From Nitrospirales bacterium (lineage in GTDB: Bacteria > Nitrospirota > Nitrospiria > Nitrospirales > UBA8639), in contig WHTE01000019.1 in the NCBI GenBank assembly GCA_009377845.1, positions 1-33,312 on the forward strand: 33,312 nt of DNA, given 5' to 3'. This document shows, piece after piece, positions 7,115 to 14,925 of this stretch. The stretch's first letter is position 1. The number at the start of each line of letters is the position of its first letter. Both the position numbers and the translations under genes were made by a program. The notes under the pieces are model-generated. The model was given only the letters and a program-made list of their open reading frames with translations. It was not told where the DNA came from and did not search any database.

Positions 7115-9280
7115 GTGAATTTTTACGCCTTCAGCGGACTTTTGAATGGTCTCGCCGCCACGGTTTCCGGGCTCCTTGTCTACGCCAAAAATCCTGGTAA
7201 CCCCAAGCATCAAGCCTATGGACTGTATTGTTTAGCCGCCGCGACTTGGGGGTATGGATATTGGGCCTGGCATCTTTCCTCATCCCACGATCTCGCTCTT
7301 TTCTTTGTTCGAGTGTTGATGGTTGGAGCGATCTTTCTTCCGGTAACCTACTTGTGGCATGTCCTGACCTTATTGGAGCAGGTAGAAGGGAAAGAATGGC
7401 TCATTCGTCTTGGATGGAGTGCCTGTCTTGTTTTTTTCTTCTTAAATTTTACTCCCTATTTTGTGGCCGATGTTCAGCCTGTCCATGGCTTTCAATTTTG
7501 GCCTCAACCCGGGCCATTTTTTCATATCTATCTTCTGGGATTCAGCCTGTACGTCATTTACGGAACGTGGTTACTATATCAAGGGGCTCGAACAAGAACC
7601 GGCACCGAACGTTCACGATTTTCTCTCCTCACCATCGGATCCGTGATTGCGTATTTAGGGGGGATGACCAGTTTTCCCCTTTGGTATGGGATTGATATCC
7701 CACCCAACGGGACGATTCTAATAACCGTCTATACATCGGTGGTGGCTTATACGCTCCTTCGTTATCGACTCCTAGATCTTGGAACGGCAGTTGAACGAGG
7801 TATCACGAATGGCCTGCTCCTGGCTCTCGTAGCCTTTCCGGCCTTTCCGGTCCTCCTACTTGGCCAAAATCTCTATTATGGAAACACCAATATTGTCTAT
7901 GCTTTTGTGGAATTAGGGGTGTTGCTTATTCTGGTGTTTGGAGCCACCACGTTGAAAGACGATGCGAAAATCTTTATTACCAAATCGTTGTTCGCAGAGC
8001 GCTTTACCCGCCATGAAATGGTGGTGCAGTTTTCCAAGTCACTCGTTTCGATCCTGGAATTAAAAGATTTGACCTCGACAATCGTAGAATCCATTTGTCC
8101 CACATTAGGCTTACAATGGGGCGTGTTATATTTAGGAAGTTCCAGCAGTCAGGATTATCGACCGGTTTCCAGCTTTGGAAAATCCACGACTGACCTGCCG
8201 GTTCTTCCGTTGAATAAAACTCCTACATTGACAGAACTTTGGAGGCAAGGGACGTCCTGCTTTGTCATACATGAATTGGAAAGGCTCACTGAGAATTCTG
8301 AGTCTCAAGCGGTTGTCGCCCAGTTGGCCCTAATCGGAGCGGAAGTTTGCCTCCCCTTAGTCAACAAAAATCGTCTATTAGGTTTCTGTGTGTTCGGGCC
8401 TAATACGAAAAGTGGAGGAGGGTATACGACGCAAGATTTGGAGTTATTAGCGACGTTATCTCAAGAAGCGTCAGTGGCCCTAGACAATGCCCTGCTGTAT
8501 GAAGAACTCAAGCGATCACAATCGTTGGTCCGTCGAACCGATCGACTCCGCTCCCTTGAGACCATGGCCGGGGGATTGGCGCACGAAATTCGAAACCCGC
8601 TGACTTCGATTAAAGCGTTTGTGGACCTGGCACCTGAACGAAAGGATGATGAACAGTTTCTCGTTCGATTCAGTAAGGTCGTGAAGGAAGATGTTTTTCG
8701 AATTGAACGGTTAACTCGAGAGATTTTGGATTATGCCAAACCGATGGAACCGTTCCTGAAGGAAGAAGATCTCAATGACATTGTGGAATCCTGTCTGTAC
8801 ACCCTCCGAATTCGGCCATCCCATGAACTGATTGTTGTCGAGACCGATTTGACCCATGGATTGCCTAAGGTATTCGCTGATCGTCAACAATTAAAGCAGG
8901 TCTTACTCAATCTATTGTTTAATGCGGTGGAGGCGATGCTTCCTGCGGGTGGCGTGTTAACGATACGAACACGAAAAATTGCTTCCGATTGGGTGCAGGT
9001 GGAAGTGCAAGATACAGGGAAAGGCATTGAGCCGGAAGATGTCGAGCATATTTTCGATCCTTTTTTTACCACCAAACACTTAAGTCAGGAACATGAAGGG
9101 ACCGGGCTCGGGCTGGCCATTGCCCACCAAATTATTCAAGAACATCGGGGAAGAATTGAGGTTCAAAGCGTGAAAGGAAAAGGAACCGCCTTTTTTGTCA
9201 ATCTACCAAGCTCTCACCCACACCCACCGCCATCGATTCCCCCAACCCAAAGCGTGTTGCCAAATCCGGAACACCGGTAA
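7115..9280 (+). CDS. Membrane-anchored GAF-domain sensor histidine kinase
   Basis: This 721-residue sensor kinase has an N-terminal region of about seven or eight membrane helices (residues 1-280), like the 7TM histidine-kinase sensor module. A GAF domain follows (about 300-460), then a dimerisation/phosphoacceptor domain with His490 in Ala-His-Glu-Ile-Arg-Asn-Pro-Leu. The HATPase_c domain shows the N box (Asn603 in Phe-Asn-Ala-Val-Glu-Ala), G1 (Asp-Thr-Gly-Lys-Gly-Ile, 633-638), the F box (Asp-Pro-Phe-Phe-Thr-Thr-Lys, 648-654) and G2 (Gly-Thr-Gly-Leu-Gly-Leu, 662-667). All catalytic boxes look intact. A Pro/His-rich tail of about 20 residues ends the protein. The start is a GTG without a visible ribosome site, in a frame open only from 7079, so the start is moderately certain. 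No response regulator is in the window; the next gene is convergent. Confidence 0.9.
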   Translation: MNFYAFSGLLNGLAATVSGLLVYAKNPGNPKHQAYGLYCLAAATWGYGYWAWHLSSSHDLALFFVRVLMVGAIFLPVTYLWHVLTLLEQVEGKEWLIRLGWSACLVFFFLNFTPYFVADVQPVHGFQFWPQPGPFFHIYLLGFSLYVIYGTWLLYQGARTRTGTERSRFSLLTIGSVIAYLGGMTSFPLWYGIDIPPNGTILITVYTSVVAYTLLRYRLLDLGTAVERGITNGLLLALVAFPAFPVLLLGQNLYYGNTNIVYAFVELGVLLILVFGATTLKDDAKIFITKSLFAERFTRHEMVVQFSKSLVSILELKDLTSTIVESICPTLGLQWGVLYLGSSSSQDYRPVSSFGKSTTDLPVLPLNKTPTLTELWRQGTSCFVIHELERLTENSESQAVVAQLALIGAEVCLPLVNKNRLLGFCVFGPNTKSGGGYTTQDLELLATLSQEASVALDNALLYEELKRSQSLVRRTDRLRSLETMAGGLAHEIRNPLTSIKAFVDLAPERKDDEQFLVRFSKVVKEDVFRIERLTREILDYAKPMEPFLKEEDLNDIVESCLYTLRIRPSHELIVVETDLTHGLPKVFADRQQLKQVLLNLLFNAVEAMLPAGGVLTIRTRKIASDWVQVEVQDTGKGIEPEDVEHIFDPFFTTKHLSQEHEGTGLGLAIAHQIIQEHRGRIEVQSVKGKGTAFFVNLPSSHPHPPPSIPPTQSVLPNPEHR

Positions 9281-9427
9281 AATCCACTTGGCCTTTTCCT
9301 GATTGTTTAAACATAGCATTGGGGGAGACTTTTGCCTTGCAAGGTCAAGATGAGGAAGGGATTTTGCTCGGATGGCGTGCTTGAAGAACATAAGAACGCC
9401 GTATGGATATTCGAGAAGAAATGGGGT

Positions 9428-10450
9428 TTAGCCAGAACGCGGAAGGCGTCCTTCAATCAGCTGGCCTTCCCAATCTCCGGTTCCCTTTTTCAAGTGAATA
9501 ACCCGTGAATGAGTTAGCCCGGCTCGTTGAAGCCACGCACGAACGTCTTGAAGGGAATAAGTATTGCCCTGGTCGGTGTAGAGCAACATGGTGACGGCAA
9601 AGAGATTCGTTTCAAGGGGCCGAAGTCCTTTGGGGTCATGCAAAAAGGTGTCTTGGATGAGGAGCCGACCGCCAGGACTCAGGATTCGCCTGATTTTTTT
9701 AAAGATCTTGAGGTTTTCCGCTGGAGAATAGATATGGAGGACATTGGAATACCAGACGACATCATAGTTTCCTGAAATGGGTTCCTTCAAAAAATCACCG
9801 GCTTGATAGGTCAAACGGGCTCCGGAAGAAGACTGTTGAGCGAGAGTACGCGCAACATCCAGGGCGACAGGCCGATCCATGACCGTGGCATGAAGCGTGG
9901 GATTGTGCTTCAAAAACGCCAGAGCATACGTGCCAGGTCCACCGCCTAAATCGAGAAGGGAACGAGCGCCTTTCAATGCCACCTGTTGAGCCACATCCTT
10001 GGCAGGTTGCATGGAACGATGATGCATGGCCCAGGTAAAAGACCGTCGATATTCCGGAGTTTCCAGTTCCTGGCCATCCAATGGCTGGCCAGCACGAATG
10101 ACTTCCGTGAGATGAGACCATTCGCTCCATTGACGCTGCATGAGTGTCAAATACTCTCCTCGAAAATCCGAGCTGGTTTCTTGAAGATATCGTTTTGAAA
10201 AATGGGAAATTCGGTACCCTGATTGTAATTTGACTAGCAAACCTACACTGGCAAGATTACGGCACAAGATTGCGAGTCCACGTTGGCTCACCCTTACACG
10301 TTTGGACAATTGAGGAATGGTCCAATCCCGATCTTCCATTGTATTAAACAGATCAAGCTCTAAGGCGGAAAAGAGAATCCTGGGCAGTCGAAATGAATAG
10401 AAGGCCTCTCGAAACTGATTGAAGGACCGGATGGATATTGGGGCATTCAT
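9428..10450 (-). CDS. O-methyltransferase with N-terminal dimerisation domain
   Basis: This 340-residue protein belongs to the methyltransferase_2 family (hydroxyneurosporene / acetylserotonin / antibiotic O-methyltransferase type). Residues 10-90 form the winged-helix dimerisation domain. The SAM-binding motif Leu-Leu-Asp-Leu-Gly-Gly-Gly-Pro-Gly is at 165-173. An acidic residue for ribose binding follows in Met-Asp-Arg-Pro (191-194), and Ala-Gly-Asp-Phe (217-220) is also typical. The substrate is not deducible; quinone, carotenoid or small phenolic acceptors are all known in the family. It is the last gene of a minus-strand run and lies 57 bases after the 147-residue unknown gene, so co-transcription is likely. 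It converges with the histidine kinase across a 147-base gap. Confidence 0.87.
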   Translation of the reverse strand: MNAPISIRSFNQFREAFYSFRLPRILFSALELDLFNTMEDRDWTIPQLSKRVRVSQRGLAILCRNLASVGLLVKLQSGYRISHFSKRYLQETSSDFRGEYLTLMQRQWSEWSHLTEVIRAGQPLDGQELETPEYRRSFTWAMHHRSMQPAKDVAQQVALKGARSLLDLGGGPGTYALAFLKHNPTLHATVMDRPVALDVARTLAQQSSSGARLTYQAGDFLKEPISGNYDVVWYSNVLHIYSPAENLKIFKKIRRILSPGGRLLIQDTFLHDPKGLRPLETNLFAVTMLLYTDQGNTYSLQDVRAWLQRAGLTHSRVIHLKKGTGDWEGQLIEGRLPRSG

Positions 10451-10507
10451 CAGGATAATCGAATTAATAGGATTCAGTCAGATACGTGTTTGAGTCGGAC
10501 AACCGGG

Positions 10508-10951
10508 TTACATCGAGGCAGGAAACCATGTAAGACAGGTCTTGATTTGCTGGTGAAGATCAGCCAGTTTTCCGAAATCCACCTGACGTTCATAGTGAGC
10601 GGCGACATATGATTCATTCATCTCAATACGTTCGGTAAATCCCTGGCTTATGAGCTTGGGACGTTGTTTGGAGACGGTTTGTTGCAAGTAGAATTTGGCT
10701 TGTTTGGCAAGTTCGTCTGTTCCTAAATCTTCTGGCGTACCATCCGAAAGCATGCTTTTCATATCCTCCAAATCGTATCCCGCCACGCACACCAGTTTGC
10801 CGTCAGCGGTGATTTCAAGCAACCAGTCCTCATCCGGTAAGGGAAGAGTTAACGCTTCCGTGGAATTGCTATCCAACCACCCGGAAATTTCCTTGACAAG
10901 ATAGGTTCTGGCCTGGGGCCAGAGATTGGAAGGTTTGGAAAACTCACTCAT
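10508..10951 (-). CDS. Conserved-looking hypothetical protein, 147 residues
   Basis: I do not recognise this family. The protein is soluble and somewhat acidic, with no signal peptide or membrane helix. A Trp-Leu-Leu-Glu-Ile strand followed by an acidic helix (Asp-Leu-Glu-Asp-Met) and a long C-terminal helical part suggest a small alpha/beta fold. Its ATG overlaps the end of the upstream TPR gene by 8 bases (start inside the His-Glu-stop of that gene), which indicates translational coupling and argues that it is real. It may therefore act with the TPR protein. No function can be assigned. Confidence 0.75.
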   Translation of the reverse strand: MSEFSKPSNLWPQARTYLVKEISGWLDSNSTEALTLPLPDEDWLLEITADGKLVCVAGYDLEDMKSMLSDGTPEDLGTDELAKQAKFYLQQTVSKQRPKLISQGFTERIEMNESYVAAHYERQVDFGKLADLHQQIKTCLTWFPASM

Positions 10952-11747
10952 GCGGCTTACTAATGGTAGTACTCAGACGTGTGATCAGAGATTGTAATCG
11001 CTGGGTATTTTCGGCGAGCTTTGGTAATTGGTATTTTTGGTCAATGCGAACGACTTTTTGTAAATATTGCATCGCTTGACTCCATTGCCCTTGGGCTTCA
11101 TAGCAACTGGCAAGGACATACCAGGCGCCCCCCATACGGAGTTCATCTTTAAGCCGCCTGGCGATATCCAGACTGGTCAACGTACAAGATTGTGCTTCCT
11201 CAAATCGTCGTTGGCTTAAATACAACCGCCCCATCATACGATACACATCGGATTGACCGGCCTCATTCCCGACTCGGCGCATCAGGATCAAGGATTCCTG
11301 ATAATGCGCTAGCGCATCGTCTTCCCGGCCTGTTTCGCGAGCGACTAAACCCAGATCAGATAGTAGGACCGCTTTTCCGGCATAGTCGGACAACCGGTTC
11401 ATTAAATCCAAGGCTTCTAAATAATACGCCTGAGCACGCTCCCATTCGCCTGCATCCGCCGAAAGATTCCCCAAATTGGCTAAGGTGGTGCTAATCCCCC
11501 GATCATCACCAAGAATTTTTTGAAGCTCAAGGACTTCTGTGTAATAGACTCTGGCTTGTTCCCGGCGACCACTCACTGCGCAAATATTACCAAGATTGCC
11601 CAGTGTCGTGGCCAAAGCCCGTTGGTCTCCATTTTTGCGATCTACTTCCAAAGCCTGCGCATAACACTGAAAGGCTTCGGTATAACAACCTTTAGAAAAG
11701 TGTTGATTACCTATACAATTGAGGTCGGCGGATTGAGACCAGGCCAT
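10944..11747 (-). CDS. Tetratricopeptide (TPR) repeat protein
   Basis: This 267-residue protein consists almost wholly of about six helical repeats with a strict 40-residue period. The turn glycine recurs at residues 20, 60, 100, 140 and 220, with Arg at 180. The repeat style (Leu-x-Asn-Leu-Gly-x-x-x-x-x-x-Gly-x-x-x-x-Ala-x-x-Tyr-Tyr) is that of kinesin-light-chain/NB-ARC-type TPRs, which serve as protein-binding scaffolds. There is no signal peptide, so it is probably cytoplasmic. It lies 76 bases after the metallo-beta-lactamase-like gene and overlaps the 147-residue gene by 8 bases. The partner is unknown; the neighbouring unknown proteins are the first candidates. Confidence 0.9.
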   Translation of the reverse strand: MAWSQSADLNCIGNQHFSKGCYTEAFQCYAQALEVDRKNGDQRALATTLGNLGNICAVSGRREQARVYYTEVLELQKILGDDRGISTTLANLGNLSADAGEWERAQAYYLEALDLMNRLSDYAGKAVLLSDLGLVARETGREDDALAHYQESLILMRRVGNEAGQSDVYRMMGRLYLSQRRFEEAQSCTLTSLDIARRLKDELRMGGAWYVLASCYEAQGQWSQAMQYLQKVVRIDQKYQLPKLAENTQRLQSLITRLSTTISKPHE

Positions 11748-11823
11748 CAGCGATCACTCAGCGTCACAATATAAGAGAATAAGAGAGCAAGAAAAATCCC
11801 CCGTCTATCTCCATGGATTTGGT

Positions 11824-12423
11824 TCATTCATGACCCAGAAGATGTTCAAGCACTGGCTTGGCTCCGGTAAGAATCGAGGTTCCATCTCCGACCAGGAGAC
11901 TGTCAAAGGTATATTTTAATAATCGCCGAAGACCTTCACGGGCTTGAGCGATGTTTGCATATTTCTCGGGAGGCAGAAGTCGGAGTGAACCCGGTGGATG
12001 GCCAATGACCCCATCTCCCACAATGAGCACGCCTTTACCTTGCTGCAAGAAAAAGGCGCTCTCTCCGGGAGATTTTTGATGCGAAAGGTGAACAACCCAA
12101 ATGCCACCTGGAAGCAACTCCCCATCCTTGAATGTTTTATCAATGGGGAGAGTCATTTCTTTGGCATCCAATTCCGGAGCCATTACCTGGCAGTTGAATG
12201 CTTGTCGAAGGTGAACAGCCTCGCGCTCATGGTCGCGATTGGTCAAGATAATATAGTCGGGAGAGCCTCCTTGCCGAGTGATAGCCATATCACTGGTGCT
12301 CATGGGTGGTGGGTCGACTAATATTCGATGCTCCCCCACGGCCAGTAAATGTCCGTTAAAATTGAGCTGTTTTTCTTCAGAGAACCAGGACCATTCCGAA
12401 ATACGTGGAAGAATGGTTTTCAT
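11824..12423 (-). CDS. Degenerate metallo-beta-lactamase-fold protein
   Basis: This 199-residue protein has the strand pattern of the metallo-beta-lactamase fold: Ile-Leu-Val-Asp-Pro (34-38), then Tyr-Ile-Ile-Leu-Thr-Asn-Arg-Asp-His (57-65). A His appears in Leu-Ser-His (113-115), and Asp occurs in Val-Gly-Asp-Gly (135-138) and again in Val-Gly-Asp-Gly at 178-181. The usual His-x-His-x-Asp-His metal motif is changed: the Asp-His pair remains (64-65) but the two preceding His positions are Leu60 and Asn62. It may bind one metal or none, so hydrolase activity is doubtful. Its start overlaps the stop of the 82-residue gene by 4 bases (ATGA), showing coupling. Substrate and role are unknown. Confidence 0.75.
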   Translation of the reverse strand: MKTILPRISEWSWFSEEKQLNFNGHLLAVGEHRILVDPPPMSTSDMAITRQGGSPDYIILTNRDHEREAVHLRQAFNCQVMAPELDAKEMTLPIDKTFKDGELLPGGIWVVHLSHQKSPGESAFFLQQGKGVLIVGDGVIGHPPGSLRLLPPEKYANIAQAREGLRRLLKYTFDSLLVGDGTSILTGAKPVLEHLLGHE

Positions 12424-12668
12424 AAGGTGCCCAGGGTTTCTTGGAGAAGAGTAGTAGTTTTGGATTGAACGCCAGATTCCTGCGGAAGATCTAATAGGTC
12501 ATCTTCATGGACCGTAATAAACTTACGATTGGTGCCTTTGGTTAAAGAAATTAAAAACAGACTACGCGATGAGGTAGTGGGAATGACCACTTCCACGGAA
12601 GCATCCAGGTCTTTCACAATCTCAAGAAATTTCTGTTTTCCTTCTTCTAGCTCGTCTAATTCGTCCAT
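12420..12668 (-). CDS. Small hypothetical protein, 82 residues
   Basis: I do not recognise this family. An acidic N-terminal helix (Met-Asp-Glu-Leu-Asp-Glu-Leu-Glu-Glu-Gly) is followed by several beta-prone stretches. The 4-base ATGA overlap with the next gene, the position 47 bases after the tlpA-like gene and the same strand argue that it is a real member of the run. No signal peptide or metal motif is seen. A role together with the metallo-beta-lactamase-like protein is only a guess from coupling. Confidence 0.68.
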   Translation of the reverse strand: MDELDELEEGKQKFLEIVKDLDASVEVVIPTTSSRSLFLISLTKGTNRKFITVHEDDLLDLPQESGVQSKTTTLLQETLGTL

Positions 12669-12715
12669 AGTGCCCTAACATCGGTTTCGAAAAGCGTCAA
12701 GAGGGCCCTTTCGAC

Positions 12716-13270
12716 CTACATGGCCGAGGGAGTAGGTGGCACCTGTAATAATTTCTCCACTTCCTCCACGATGGCTTCATGTCCGGCTAATGTGCCGTCA
12801 GTAAAGAAATTCCCCACCCGCTGCCAACGGATCAGGCCATTTTGATCAATGACATACACATTGGGAATAAATTTTCCTCCGCCATAGAGTTTGTCTGTTT
12901 TCTTCTCGTGGTCCAGGAGATAGGGATAGGTGACCTTTACCGGAAATCCTTGTATAAACGTCATGACATCGGCCCGGGAATCACCCGAAGAATTGACACC
13001 GACCACCGCCACGGGTTTTCCTTTCGTGGCTTCATGGACGCGCTGCAAGTTGGTGCTTTGGATTAAACAAGGCTCACAAATATGAAAGAGTCCCAAAACC
13101 ACAACTTTGCCCTTATACTGTTGAAGAGAGACGGCCTGACCATCAAGACCCGTCAGTGAAAAATCGGGAGCGGCCTCCCCGACTTTAAAAAAACTCCCTG
13201 CGTGAGCGATGAGGCTGGTACTCAGAAGCACCATTCCCACAATCAGTATATGATGCATGTGTTTTTTCAT
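12716..13270 (-). CDS. TlpA-like thiol-disulfide protein (AhpC/TSA-Redoxin type), exported
   Basis: This 184-residue thioredoxin-fold protein starts with a signal peptide of about 24 residues ending in Ala-His-Ala, so it is expected in the periplasm. The Redoxin/AhpC-TSA signature Ala-Pro-Asp-Phe-Ser-Leu (34-39) precedes a redox motif Cys65-Glu-Pro-Cys68. The residue before the motif is Ile instead of the common Trp. Such proteins reduce or exchange disulfides, for example during cytochrome c maturation or stress. The ATG follows an AGGAGGAA-like site just upstream. It is the first gene of the minus-strand run to 9428 and has its own promoter candidate at 13344-13373. The neighbouring genes do not identify its partner. 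Confidence 0.88.
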   Translation of the reverse strand: MKKHMHHILIVGMVLLSTSLIAHAGSFFKVGEAAPDFSLTGLDGQAVSLQQYKGKVVVLGLFHICEPCLIQSTNLQRVHEATKGKPVAVVGVNSSGDSRADVMTFIQGFPVKVTYPYLLDHEKKTDKLYGGGKFIPNVYVIDQNGLIRWQRVGNFFTDGTLAGHEAIVEEVEKLLQVPPTPSAM

Positions 13271-13343
13271 GGGTTCCTCCTGGTCAAGTTGTGCGATAGA
13301 GCACCTTTATTCGCTTAGAGTTTCAACCCTCACATCCTTGTAA

Positions 13344-13373
13344 ATTTTAACACACGAATTTTTTGAGCGGCAA
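13344..13373 (-). promoter_or_regulatory. Promoter candidate for the tlpA-like operon
   Basis: On the minus strand TTGCCG (13368-13373) and TAAAAT (13344-13349) are separated by 18 bases. The site lies directly after the repaired purF stop and about 75 bases before the tlpA-like start, the expected place for a new transcription unit. Confidence 0.5.
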
Positions 13374-13389
13374 CAAAATGGCACGACAC

Positions 13390-14840
13390 TTAGGAGCGAG
13401 TGAGTTGATCCGGCTCGAATAAGCCGAGCTGGAGTTGTTCGGCTTTGGTCAATGTGATGGGGTAATTATCTGTAAAACAGGCATGACAATAGTGATGGGA
13501 AAAGCCGGGAGCCATCGCTAGCATGCCTTCAAGGCTTAGGTACCCCAAACTATCGGCCGTCACATACCGGCGAACCTCTTCAATGCTGAATTTTGCCCCG
13601 ATGAGTTCCTTTTGTGTCGGCGTATCGATTCCGTAAAAACATGGGCAATGACCGGCGGAGAACTGATGCGCATGTGAATTTCTCTAGCGCCGGCTTGCCG
13701 AAGCATTTTGACGATTTTCCGGCTGGTGGTTCCTCGAACAATGGAGTCATCCACGACAACAATCCGCTTCCCTTCCAGGACATCCGGAACCGGATTCAGT
13801 TTCAGTTTCACGCCAAAATGTCGAATGGCTTGTTGAGGTTCGATAAAGGTCCGTCCCACGTAGTGATTGCGGGTCAGCCCGATCTCAAACGGTAACCCCA
13901 TCCCTTCAGCATAGCCCAAGGCCGCTGGAACGCCAGAATCGGGAACCGGGATGACGAGATCTGCGTCTGCTGGACATTCCTTAGCCAGTTGACGCCCGAA
14001 GGCTTTGCGGACAGGGTAGACGGCATTGGGGCCAAAAATTTTGGAGTCGGGTCGTGCAAAATAGACATATTCAAACACGCATTGGGCGCGGGAGCGTTCC
14101 AGAAATGGATGATATGAGGTCAGTTCGGAATCGTGAATGACCACAATTTCTCCCGGTTCGACTTCACGTACGAATTTGGCATCAATCAGATCGAAGGCGC
14201 ACGTCTCGGACGCTACGACCCAGCTGCCTTTATAACGCCCCAAACACAAGGGGCGAAATCCAAACGGATCGCGGGCTGCAATTAAGTGATCATCGGTTAA
14301 CAGCACCAACGAAAAGGCCCCTCGAACCAGACTTAACGCATCAATTACCCGATTGACGATCGTGTCCCCCTTGGAGTGGGCGATCAGGTGAATGATGACC
14401 TCGCTGTCAGAATCAGATTGAAAAATAGCCCCATAGGCTTCGAGTTCGCCCCGGAGAACTCCGGCATTAATCAAATTCCCGTTGTGGGCTAAGGCCAAAT
14501 TGCCAAAGGCAAAATTGACGGACAATGGCTGAACGTTATGCAACTGTCCACTGCCAGCGGTGGAATACCGATTGTGGCCAATAGCCTTGGATCCCGGGAG
14601 TTCGCGCAGAGTCTTTTTAGAATAAATATCCGCAACGTGACCCAACCCCTTTTGCTGATAAAACCGTTCGCCATCCGAAGACACAATTCCAGAGCCTTCT
14701 TGCCCTCGGTGTTGTAAGGCATATAGGCCTAAGTAGGTGAGATTCGCGGCATCCTTCGACCCTGCGATCCCGAAGACAGCACATTCTTCATGGAACCCAT
14801 CCGGCGAAGGGGTAGTCCGAACGATCGGCAATTCGCTCAT
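13390..14840 (-). CDS. purF: Amidophosphoribosyltransferase PurF, with an apparent frameshift
   Basis: PurF transfers the glutamine amide to PRPP, the first step of purine synthesis. The protein starts with a 19-residue propeptide before the nucleophile Cys20 (His-Glu-Glu-Cys-Ala-Val-Phe-Gly), followed by the Ntn glutaminase domain. The PRPP-binding loop is [12 protein letters not shown] (361-372). The uninterrupted frame ends at 13560 after 426 residues, but its last 27 residues do not look like PurF. Inserting one base at about 13643-13646 (a GGG run, CCC on the coding strand) restores [10 protein letters not shown] and a full C-terminus ending at 13390, about 483 residues in all. Four cysteines matching the B. 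subtilis-type Fe-S ligands are then present: Cys254, the one in Pro-Cys-Phe-Tyr, and Cys-His-Ala-Cys encoded at 13477-13488. It lies 85 bases after purL and is the last gene of the pur run. Confidence 0.93.
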
Positions 14841-14925
14841 GACGTCCTCAGGAGTGTGATAGCATCTCGATCTGAAAGAAACTCAAGAGGAAAGAATTCT
14901 TTTAAGGTCAAGGACAAAAAAGCCA

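Noticed and set aside
9335-9344. 10-base palindrome CCTTGCAAGG between the kinase and O-methyltransferase genes
   Set aside because: It is too short for a terminator stem with loop and has no T-run; such a palindrome can occur by chance.
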